Origin: Chloroflexota bacterium
Lineage (GTDB): Bacteria > Chloroflexota > Dehalococcoidia > JACPPY01
DNA: 13,620 nucleotides
Direction: 5' to 3'
NCBI GenBank assembly: GCA_016189825.1
Contig: JACPRR010000217.1
Coordinates: 1 to 13,620 of the forward strand
Below, one piece after another: positions 6,351-12,884 of this stretch; within the stretch, counting starts at the first letter, position 1, and each line of letters begins with the position of its first letter. Under the pieces are notes generated by a model. The model was not told the origin of the DNA. It saw only the letters and a list, made by a program, of their open reading frames with translations, and searched no databases. The position numbers were made by a program, and so were the translations under genes.

Positions 6351-7334
6351 TCACCTGGCAATCGGAAGCCCCATCTTGTCTTTGACTTCAAGCAGGGTCT
6401 CGCGGGCGATGCCACGGGCACGCCGGGCTCCTTCGGTAGCGATTTCATCGACCAGGTCGGGTTTTGCCGCAAGTTCCGCCCGCCGGGCGCGAAAAGGGGC
6501 CAGCGCCTCGTTGATCCCGTCCGCAAGCAAGTGCTTGCACGCCACACAGCCGATGTCGGCGCAACGGCACCTGCGAGCGATCTCTTCGAGCTTAGCCTCG
6601 CTGAAGAAGCGTTGCAGCGCGTAGACGTTGCACACTTCCGGGTGGCCGACATCAGTTCGGAAACGCCGCGCCGGGTCGGTCACGGCGGCTAGCACGCGGT
6701 GCTGGGTCTCTTCGGGAGTCGCGCAGATCTCAATCTGGTTGTTGTAGCTCTTGCTCATCTTCTGCGAACCATCGAGACCGACGAGCTGCGGGTATTCGGT
6801 CAGCCTTGGTTGGGGCTCGGGGAAAACAGCCCCGAACAACTGGTTAAACCGGCGCACGATTTCTCTCGCCAGCTCAAGGTGCGGGACCTGGTCTTCGCCC
6901 ACGGGTATGACCTCCGCCTTGTAGAGCGCGATATCAGACGTCATCAAGACAGGGTATCCCACCAGGCCATAGTTGACGTTTTGCGGCTGATGCCGAGCTT
7001 TTTCTTTGAACGTGGGTACTCGCAGCAGCCAGCCGAGAGGGGTCAACATGCTCAAAAGGACATGCAACTCTGCGACCTCGGGCACATGCGACTGCACGAA
7101 GAGAATGCTACGTTCAGGATCAAGTCCTGCTGCAAGCCAATCGAGCATCATCTCACGAACATTGTCTCGCAGTCTGCCGGTTTCCTCCATCGTCGTCAAC
7201 GCGTGTAGATCGACGATTGAGTAGATGCAATCATATTCATCCTGCAGCTTGACGTAGTTCCTGATCGCCCCCAAGTAGTTTCCCAGATGCTGCCTTCCCG
7301 TGGGGCGTGCTCCGGAAAAGACGCGTTTCTTCAT
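6351..7334 (-). CDS. trpS: Tryptophanyl-tRNA synthetase
   Basis: This 327-residue class Ic synthetase charges tRNA(Trp). The HIGH-type motif is PTGRQHLGN (residues 11-19) and KMSKS is at 192-196. VGEDQVPHLELAREI (tRNA/ATP-site helix) and the GYPVLMTSDI active-site segment are intact. The start is ATG 7334, with GGAGG 9 nt upstream. The frame stays open for 122 further codons upstream, but those codons fall in the divergent promoter region and do not resemble any TrpRS. Cysteines at 235, 256, 258, 263 and 266 resemble the [4Fe-4S] site reported in Thermotoga maritima TrpRS. It is convergent with the aminotransferase gene, with a 49-bp gap. Confidence 0.97.
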   Translation of the reverse strand: MKKRVFSGARPTGRQHLGNYLGAIRNYVKLQDEYDCIYSIVDLHALTTMEETGRLRDNVREMMLDWLAAGLDPERSILFVQSHVPEVAELHVLLSMLTPLGWLLRVPTFKEKARHQPQNVNYGLVGYPVLMTSDIALYKAEVIPVGEDQVPHLELAREIVRRFNQLFGAVFPEPQPRLTEYPQLVGLDGSQKMSKSYNNQIEICATPEETQHRVLAAVTDPARRFRTDVGHPEVCNVYALQRFFSEAKLEEIARRCRCADIGCVACKHLLADGINEALAPFRARRAELAAKPDLVDEIATEGARRARGIARETLLEVKDKMGLPIAR

Positions 7335-7484
7335 ATCGGCCAGCCTCCGGGTGAGTCTAGCATAACCGCTATTGACCATCAAATAGTTGCCATGGCGCAG
7401 GCCAAGCGAGACCGCCACAACCAGAACGCCGTATCTTCCGTCCATGGGACGTTCATGGCGCGTTCGTGCTGCATGCTCATGCCA

Positions 7485-7513
7485 TTGACACGCAACCCGA
7501 TAACATGTAAGAT
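7485..7513 (+). promoter_or_regulatory. Sigma-70-type promoter of the cytochrome operon
   Basis: A perfect TTGACA (7485-7490) is followed after exactly 17 nt by TAAGAT (7508-7513, four of six to TATAAT). Transcription would start near 7520, leaving a leader of about 47 nt before ATG 7567. This is the best promoter-like match in the window and lies in the trpS/cytochrome divergent region (7335-7566). No clear operator palindrome was seen next to it. Confidence 0.62.
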
Positions 7514-7566
7514 AACAATGCGTCGTGGATGGGTGAAGGGAAGGCAAAACCGGAAGGATGCCTGAC

Positions 7567-8535
7567 ATGGAACCCAAGGCACTGTTCGACGGACACCCTC
7601 TGCACAAGCTACTGCCCGTGATCGCCGGAATCGCCCTGGCGATAGCGGCGGCCCTGGACCTCAAGACTTCGGCGCAGGCATACGACCTCGATTCCAACAA
7701 CTGCCTGGCCTGTCACAGCAGCCCCTCGTTGTCCAAGCAGAACGGCCAGGGCTCCGTGTCTCTCTTCGTGAGCGCTAATGAGTTGACCGCTTCCGCACAC
7801 CGTTACCTCGACTGCACCTCGTGTCACACGGACAAACCACATCAGGTACAGACCCCCCTGACCAAGCAGTCGCTCGCCCAGAAATGCGGCACCTGCCACG
7901 CATATGAATACAAGCTTCATCTTACCAGCATACACGGGCAGAAGCTGTCCAATGGGAACTCGGATGTCGCCACCTGTACGGACTGCCACAGTACGGATTC
8001 AAACCCTCACAGCGTGGTACGCGTGCTTGAGCCAACGGCGTCCACCTATCCCAAGAACATCGCCCAGACCTGTGCCAAGTGCCACAACAACCCTCAACTG
8101 ATGAGCAAGTACGGCATCGTGGAAAAGGTCTACGAGTCCTACATGCGTTCCTTCCATGGGAAGGCGATGAAGCTGGCCTCGGACAAGCTGGCAGTTGAGC
8201 TTCTGAACAAAGCCACTTGCACCAACTGTCACGGCACACACGACATCATGGAAGTCAATGACCCCGGCGCGCCTGTCGCGGGGATGGCGAACCTCGCCAA
8301 GACCTGCGAGCAATGTCACCCCGGCGCAGGCGTGACATTCGCCAGCGGCTTCCTTGGCCACAAGGAGGCGAACCCCTCGTTCCTTCCCCCGGTGTACTGG
8401 GGCGAGAGGTTCTTCTACATTTTCACCAGGGCCGTGCTCGCCGTGGGCGGGCTAATGGTGAGTTTCGAGATCGGACGCTGGGGCGTCGGCCACATTGCTG
8501 CCAGAATACGGCGCTCACGCGAGCAAGATGACTAG
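7567..8535 (+). CDS. Membrane-anchored seven-haem c-type cytochrome
   Basis: This 322-residue protein has seven CxxCH haem c attachment sites, at residues 46-50, 83-87, 107-111, 137-141, 169-173, 218-222 and 247-251. Further histidines (for example H92, H118, H123, H148, H197, H225 and H265) could be distal ligands. The N-terminal hydrophobic segment (residues 14-32) precedes TSAQA, a possible signal-peptidase site after A38. A second membrane helix lies at 281-303, with an Arg-rich cytoplasmic end. The haem domain is therefore outside the membrane, anchored by its C-terminus. ATG 7567 is preferred over 7558 because GGAAGG abuts the latter but lies 9 nt from the former. The likely role is electron transfer with the b-type cytochrome 27 nt downstream. 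Confidence 0.88.
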   Translation: MEPKALFDGHPLHKLLPVIAGIALAIAAALDLKTSAQAYDLDSNNCLACHSSPSLSKQNGQGSVSLFVSANELTASAHRYLDCTSCHTDKPHQVQTPLTKQSLAQKCGTCHAYEYKLHLTSIHGQKLSNGNSDVATCTDCHSTDSNPHSVVRVLEPTASTYPKNIAQTCAKCHNNPQLMSKYGIVEKVYESYMRSFHGKAMKLASDKLAVELLNKATCTNCHGTHDIMEVNDPGAPVAGMANLAKTCEQCHPGAGVTFASGFLGHKEANPSFLPPVYWGERFFYIFTRAVLAVGGLMVSFEIGRWGVGHIAARIRRSREQDD

Positions 8536-8562
8536 GGCCGCTTAGAGATCGGAGGACTAACG

Positions 8563-9345
8563 ATGACTGCGCAACAGGCTTCCTCGGATGTCCAACGTGT
8601 CACCGCCGGTTATATCCTCCGCTTCGACGTTCATCAGAGGATACAGCACATCCTGATGTTCTCTTCGTTCATCATCCTGGCAGTAACCGGCCTGCCCCTC
8701 AAGTTCTCCGACAACGCCGTTAGCCAGTGGTGGATCGCGGTATGGGGAGGCATCGACAATACGCGCATGATACATCGCGTTGCCGGCCTCGTTATGGCGG
8801 CAGACTTCCTTTACCATATCTCTTACATCTTCATTTCTATGGTCCTCCTGAAACGTCCTTTCCCGCTCAAAATGATGCCCAACCTGAACGACTTCCGCGA
8901 TTTTATTCAAGACCTCAAGTATACTTTCGGCCTGAGCAAAGAAAAGGCGAAGTTCGACCGCTTCAGCTATCGAGAGAAATTCGACTACTGGGCGGTGGGG
9001 TGGGGCCTCGCCATGATGGTAGGCGGGGGCCTGATACTGATGTTCCCGGTAACTGCCGCAAACCACCTGCCCAATTGGGTCGTTCCCGCTGCCCTGGTAG
9101 CCCACAGCGACGAGGCCATCCTGGCCGTGGGGTGGATAGTAATTGTACACATGTTCTTCGCACACCTTTCCCCGAGCATATTCCCATTCAACAAATCGAT
9201 CTTCACCGGCACCGTACCGCTCGCGAAATACAAGGAAGAACACCCTCTGGAATATGATAGAATCCTGGCTAAGGCGGGCATGGAATCAGATAGGAAAGAG
9301 GAGCGACCCGCTGCCATGGAGGTGGTCGCCAGTGAACAGCCCTGA
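8563..9345 (+). CDS. FdnI/HyaC-like di-haem b-type cytochrome, membrane subunit
   Basis: This 260-residue integral membrane protein has four helices at about 27-45, 68-95, 142-162 and 180-201. This matches the four-helix cytochrome b subunit of formate dehydrogenase and NiFe hydrogenase, which passes electrons between quinone and a periplasmic partner. Candidate haem b ligands are H24 or H29, H71, H85, H181 and H196; the exact pairs cannot be fixed by eye. A cytoplasmic loop of about 45 residues (97-140) separates helices 2 and 3. GGAGGA is 6 nt before the ATG. It sits between the seven-haem cytochrome and a small membrane gene whose GTG overlaps its last 14 nt. No formate dehydrogenase or hydrogenase catalytic gene is adjacent. 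Confidence 0.86.
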   Translation: MTAQQASSDVQRVTAGYILRFDVHQRIQHILMFSSFIILAVTGLPLKFSDNAVSQWWIAVWGGIDNTRMIHRVAGLVMAADFLYHISYIFISMVLLKRPFPLKMMPNLNDFRDFIQDLKYTFGLSKEKAKFDRFSYREKFDYWAVGWGLAMMVGGGLILMFPVTAANHLPNWVVPAALVAHSDEAILAVGWIVIVHMFFAHLSPSIFPFNKSIFTGTVPLAKYKEEHPLEYDRILAKAGMESDRKEERPAAMEVVASEQP

Positions 9346-9625
9346 GGTTTCTTCCAATGTGGCGCCTCCCCACCAGGCGCCCCCTCCGGGTCCCGTGGTG
9401 CGGCAAGAAACACTGGTCCAAGAGCTGCGGCGCCTGGTTGCGCACGACCGCCTGATACAATCCGGCATCTCCGTACTTGTCCTGACAGCAGCGCTTGTCC
9501 TTTTCGTTTCGTTCTCGGGATTCCCCGATCAGCACCCGTTGATCGCGGTGTTCATCTATGGGCTTCTACCGGTCTTCTTCGTGGTCGGGGCCATCATTTT
9601 CATCCTGACGATACTGCGAAACTAG
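9332..9625 (+). CDS. Small two-helix membrane protein of the cytochrome operon
   Basis: This 97-residue product starts at GTG 9332, inside the end of the cytochrome b gene. GGAGG (9318-9322) lies 9 nt before the GTG, which fixes the start, since upstream residues in this frame are read out of the cytochrome b gene. Residues 1-25 are Pro-rich, then a short charged helix (ETLVQELRRLVAHDRL) precedes two membrane helices at about 43-62 and 69-93. There are no cysteines and no haem site. The NapC-type gene starts 4 nt after its stop. I do not recognise a family. By position it may be an accessory or assembly subunit of the cytochrome complex. Confidence 0.75.
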   Translation: MNSPEVSSNVAPPHQAPPPGPVVRQETLVQELRRLVAHDRLIQSGISVLVLTAALVLFVSFSGFPDQHPLIAVFIYGLLPVFFVVGAIIFILTILRN

Positions 9626-9628
9626 CAC

Positions 9629-10999
9629 ATGAGTACCGACATGTCTTTCCGGGGATCATTCAAGAAGCTCAATTGGCGCACCCTCATTATCGTCGCCGCC
9701 GGGGTTGTCGAAATGTTCCTTCTGTTGCTGGGCGGCATCAAGATGCTGGAATTCACCGATAGCGCCCAATTCTGCGGCCAGCTTTGTCACACCCCCATGA
9801 CACCAGAGTTCAAGACTTTCACGGTATCGCCCCACAGTCGCGTACAGTGCGCCACAAGCCACCTTGGTACAGGCGCGTCCTATTTCGTCAAGTCAAAAGT
9901 GAGTGGAGTGCCGCTGTTCATCGCGACCACGTTCAACACGTTCCCCCGTCCGATTACCACGCCCGTGCGTGACCTGCGCCCCGCGCGCGATACCTGCGAG
10001 CAATGTCACTGGCCACAGAAATTCTCCGAAGACCGGCTGAAGAAATACCTGCGCTATGCCCCCGACGAAGCCAACACGAAGGACGAGTTTCAACTGGCTT
10101 TTCGGGTCGGCAGCGGCGAGCCGCGGACCGCGCGGGACATACACTGGCACGTCGCAAGCAAGATCTGGTACCTGCCTCTCGACGCCAGAAACCAGGCCAT
10201 AGCCTGGTTGGAAGTCGAGGCCCCAGGCGGCGGCAAGACCCAGTACTTCGACCCTGGGCGCATCGACCAGGTCACCAGGGAAAAGATCGAATCCGGGAAG
10301 AAGTTCATGGATTGCATTGATTGCCACAATCGCGCCACACACATCTTCCGCTCTCCCGACTATCTTGTCGACCAGGCGATCAATCAGGGGCGGATCGATG
10401 CCACGCTCCCCTTCATTAAGAGGTTGAGCGTCGAGGCTCTGGACGTGAGCAATCCCAGCCTCGAAGTGACCCGGAGCAAGATTGCCAGCCTATCGCGGTA
10501 CTACCAGGAGGACTATCCCGCAGTGTACGCCCAGAAGAAAGTTGCTATTGAGCAGGCGCAGGCGGTGCTCACCGATCTCACGCAATACGTGGTGTTCCCC
10601 GAGATGCAGGTCTCCTGGGAAACCCACACAAACAACCTTACCCACACCGGCTGTTTCCGTTGCCACGGAAAGCTCACCGCGAAACCGTCTGAGGCGAAGC
10701 CCATTCCCATCAGCAGCGCATGCGACGCCTGCCACTACAGTGTCCCGGCCACAACACCATCGCCACCGCCTTCACTCACATCCAGGCCGTCGCCCACGCC
10801 GGGGCCAACTGTGGCGACACCGCTGGGGACAACCGCCACCCCGGGCGCTCCGAAGCCTATCCCCGCGAACCACGCGGGGAGAACGACCTGTTTCGCATGC
10901 CATGTCAGCGGGGTCGGGCCGAAGCTGCCAACGTCACTGCCTCACGCATCGTTCGCCGATTCGCTCGCGATCTGCCAGGCATGCCACAAAGGACCGTAG
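9629..10999 (+). CDS. NapC/NirT-type multihaem cytochrome c with C-terminal haem extension
   Basis: This 456-residue protein has one N-terminal membrane anchor (about residues 17-38) and a NapC/NrfH-like core that would take electrons from quinol. Its core sites are CGQLCH (49-54, CX3CH spacing), CATSH (74-78, second Cys replaced by Ser77), CEQCH (123-127) and CIDCH followed by NRATH (229-233). The segments HSRVQ..SHLGTGASYFVKSK and TFNTFPRPITTPVRDLRPARDTCEQCHWP are typical of the family. Residues 240-456 add four more CxxCH sites (342, 365, 421, 449), beyond the usual length of about 200. A Pro/Ser/Thr-rich linker (373-415) separates the last two sites. The total is seven intact sites and one degenerate. 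It is the last gene of the cytochrome operon. Confidence 0.88.
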   Translation: MSTDMSFRGSFKKLNWRTLIIVAAGVVEMFLLLLGGIKMLEFTDSAQFCGQLCHTPMTPEFKTFTVSPHSRVQCATSHLGTGASYFVKSKVSGVPLFIATTFNTFPRPITTPVRDLRPARDTCEQCHWPQKFSEDRLKKYLRYAPDEANTKDEFQLAFRVGSGEPRTARDIHWHVASKIWYLPLDARNQAIAWLEVEAPGGGKTQYFDPGRIDQVTREKIESGKKFMDCIDCHNRATHIFRSPDYLVDQAINQGRIDATLPFIKRLSVEALDVSNPSLEVTRSKIASLSRYYQEDYPAVYAQKKVAIEQAQAVLTDLTQYVVFPEMQVSWETHTNNLTHTGCFRCHGKLTAKPSEAKPIPISSACDACHYSVPATTPSPPPSLTSRPSPTPGPTVATPLGTTATPGAPKPIPANHAGRTTCFACHVSGVGPKLPTSLPHASFADSLAICQACHKGP

Positions 11000-11016
11000 T
11001 GCGCCAGATGGGGTTT

Positions 11017-11037
11017 CCTCTCCCCTTGTGGGAGGGG
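11017..11037. terminator. Hairpin between the two convergent redox operons
   Basis: CCTCTCCC (11017-11024) pairs with GGGAGGGG (11030-11037), eight pairs including one G-U, with a 5-nt loop. It is centred in the 55-bp gap between the NapC-type gene (stop 10999) and the flavoprotein gene (stop 11055), so it could serve both strands. There is no U-run on either side. The sequence resembles short CCTCTCCC/GGGAGAGG palindromes that recur many times in some bacterial genomes, so it may be a copy of a dispersed repeat. Confidence 0.45.
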
Positions 11038-11054
11038 ATTAAGGAGAGATGGCC

Positions 11055-11891
11055 TCAATAGGCTTCTATGAAATCCCCGATCTGCTCGAGCGTAAAGACC
11101 GGGCCCTGACGGCAGACGTACTTGTCCCCAACGTTGCAACGCGCGCACTTTCCCATGCCGCACTTCATCTTGGCCTCCAGGGTGGTTACGATCTGGTGGT
11201 CTGCGAAAGATAGCTTCTTCAACTCGACGAGCGTGAACCTGATCATTATCGGAGGGCCGCAGATTAGGGCCACGGAGTTGGAAGCGGAGAACGCAAGCTC
11301 CTTAACGACAGCGGGGATAAGCGCCACCCTCCCTTTCCAGCCTTCGTCGCCACGGTCAACGGTCAGTTCCAGGCGCGTGTTGGGCGCCTCCGCCCAATAG
11401 TCGAACTCGTCCGCGAACGCCAGGTCCTGCGGGCTCCTTGCTCCGTAAAGGACGACCAGCTTCCCGAATTCCTGGCGCCTGCCCAGTATGCTATTGACCA
11501 CCGGCCGCAACGGGGCCATGCCCACCCCACCACCAATAATGTACATATCTTTGCCTTTGTACTCGTCCAGAGGGAAGAAATTGCCGTAAGGCCCGCGGAT
11601 ACCCACGCGTGCGCCGGCCTCCATCTCGTGGAGCGCCGATGTCACCGTGCCCACTCGTCGAACGGCAACCTCAATGCCCGGCTGGCGTGAGTAGACGGAA
11701 GCAATCCCGAACGGCGCCTCTCCGACGCCGAAGGCCGATACGAAGACGAACTGCCCCGGTTTATAGGCAAACCGCCGGCGCACCGCCTCGTCCTCTATTT
11801 CGAGGTCGAACAGCTTTATGTCGGGCGTCATGCTCCTGACACTTTTTACAATCGCCACATAGGGCAACAGCGCCGCTCCATCGGAAGGCAC
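11055..11891 (-). CDS. HydG/AsrB-like FAD/NAD(P)-binding oxidoreductase with [2Fe-2S] site
   Basis: This 278-residue ferredoxin-NADP reductase-fold subunit resembles the gamma subunit of archaeal sulfhydrogenase, AsrB and PyrK. The N-terminal FAD domain (1-100) has GQFVFVSAFGVGEAPFGIAS and RGPYGNFFP. The NAD(P) domain has GGGVGMAPLRP (residues 120-130) and the CGPPIM loop (211-216). The C-terminal cysteines C244, C249, C252 and C260 (CX4CX2CX7C) form a PyrK-type [2Fe-2S] site. GTG 11891 is the start, supported by GGAGGAGG 7 nt upstream and by lying 3 nt after the preceding gene's stop. It would pass electrons between NAD(P)H and the two iron-sulfur proteins encoded upstream. The catalytic partner is not in view. 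Confidence 0.88.
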   Translation of the reverse strand: MPSDGAALLPYVAIVKSVRSMTPDIKLFDLEIEDEAVRRRFAYKPGQFVFVSAFGVGEAPFGIASVYSRQPGIEVAVRRVGTVTSALHEMEAGARVGIRGPYGNFFPLDEYKGKDMYIIGGGVGMAPLRPVVNSILGRRQEFGKLVVLYGARSPQDLAFADEFDYWAEAPNTRLELTVDRGDEGWKGRVALIPAVVKELAFSASNSVALICGPPIMIRFTLVELKKLSFADHQIVTTLEAKMKCGMGKCARCNVGDKYVCRQGPVFTLEQIGDFIEAY

Positions 11892-11894
11892 TTT

Positions 11895-12884
11895 TCAGCC
11901 TCCTCCTATCTTCTGCACGTCGCCGATGACCTCACGTATGTCGATGTTCACCGGGCACTGCCTGACGCACCTGCCACAGCCAGTGCATCCGAGCACGCCC
12001 CCGAACTCTTGGGGGAAGTAGAAAAGCTTGTGCGCGAAGCGTTGCCTGACCTTGGCGCCTTTTTCTCCCCGCGGGTCGTGGCCGCCGGCGAGCTTAGTGA
12101 ACCCAGGCGCCTGGCAGCTTTCCCAACTACGTACGCGGTGCACCTTCCCTTCCTGCTGGTAGTCCCTCATATCAAAGCAATAGCAGGTCGGGCAGACGTA
12201 GGAGCAGATGTTGCAGTGCGTGCAGCGGTCCGCCACACGGTCCCAGTACTGGTCCTTGAACGCCTTCCGCATTGCCCTGACTATGTCGCTGGCCGGGACA
12301 CGTGGCATCTCGGGAGGCGGCGGAGCCACGGCGCTCGACTCCTTCAATGGCGCTCTCTGGATTAGCCGCCGCCCCTTTTCGGTCTGCACCTGGACTATGA
12401 ATCCCTCGGGGACTTCGGTAAGCATCACATCCAGATTGCCGGGGTCCTGTGGCCCCCCACCGGTACTGGTGCAAAAGCAACCCGGGCCCGCCGTCGCGCA
12501 GGCAATGCCAACAAGCGCGGTCCTTTCCCGCCTCTCCTTGTAGAACTGGTCCGCCGGTTCCTCGAGCATGGGCAGGTCGAAGACGGCAAACCCCTGCGCA
12601 TCGCAGGGCCGCAACCCGAAGATGACGGCATCCCTCTCGAGGGCGGCGGGCACAACACTGACCCCGTCCTTCGATTCCACAGTGAACAACGTGTGGCTCA
12701 ACGGGAAAAGGCATTCTTTCGGCCCAATTGTGGCGTTGCCCGGCCGGTAAGCAACCTGGTTCGCGCTGTCAATCGCCCGGAAAAGCACCACGCCTTCAAC
12801 CGCCGCGGGGGCATAGACGGTGTGTTCCTTCAGCAATGAATCAAGCCAGGTCTTGAGGTCCTCCCGGCTGATGACCAGGCTCAT
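11895..12884 (-). CDS. HydB/AsrA-like 4Fe-4S dicluster subunit
   Basis: This 329-residue protein belongs to the group that includes sulfhydrogenase beta (HydB) and anaerobic sulfite reductase subunit A. The N-terminal part has the family segments GPKECLFP, GLRPCDAQGF (C94) and GCFCTSTGGGP (C136, C138). Two [4Fe-4S] motifs follow: C221, C224, C227, C231-Pro and C300, C303, C306, C310-Pro. A further CPTCYCFD segment lies after the first cluster. A Pro-rich stretch (187-197) links the halves. Its ATG overlaps the upstream stop by 4 nt (ATGA), with AGGG 6 nt before it, indicating coupled translation. It would wire the flavoprotein encoded next to an enzyme not seen here. Confidence 0.87.
   Translation of the reverse strand: MSLVISREDLKTWLDSLLKEHTVYAPAAVEGVVLFRAIDSANQVAYRPGNATIGPKECLFPLSHTLFTVESKDGVSVVPAALERDAVIFGLRPCDAQGFAVFDLPMLEEPADQFYKERRERTALVGIACATAGPGCFCTSTGGGPQDPGNLDVMLTEVPEGFIVQVQTEKGRRLIQRAPLKESSAVAPPPPEMPRVPASDIVRAMRKAFKDQYWDRVADRCTHCNICSYVCPTCYCFDMRDYQQEGKVHRVRSWESCQAPGFTKLAGGHDPRGEKGAKVRQRFAHKLFYFPQEFGGVLGCTGCGRCVRQCPVNIDIREVIGDVQKIGGG

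Noticed and set aside
7354..7382. Minus-strand promoter for trpS (TTGATG, 17 nt, TAGACT)
   Set aside because: The spacing is good, but the predicted start near 7347 would cut into the GGAGG ribosome-binding site of trpS, so it is unlikely to be the true promoter.
7558..7566. ATG 7558 as start of the seven-haem cytochrome
   Set aside because: The ribosome-binding site GGAAGG directly abuts this ATG, leaving no spacer, while it is 9 nt from ATG 7567.
7335..7700. Upstream extension of the trpS frame by 122 codons
   Set aside because: The extra residues do not resemble any TrpRS, lie across the divergent promoter and into the cytochrome gene, and a good GGAGG site supports ATG 7334.
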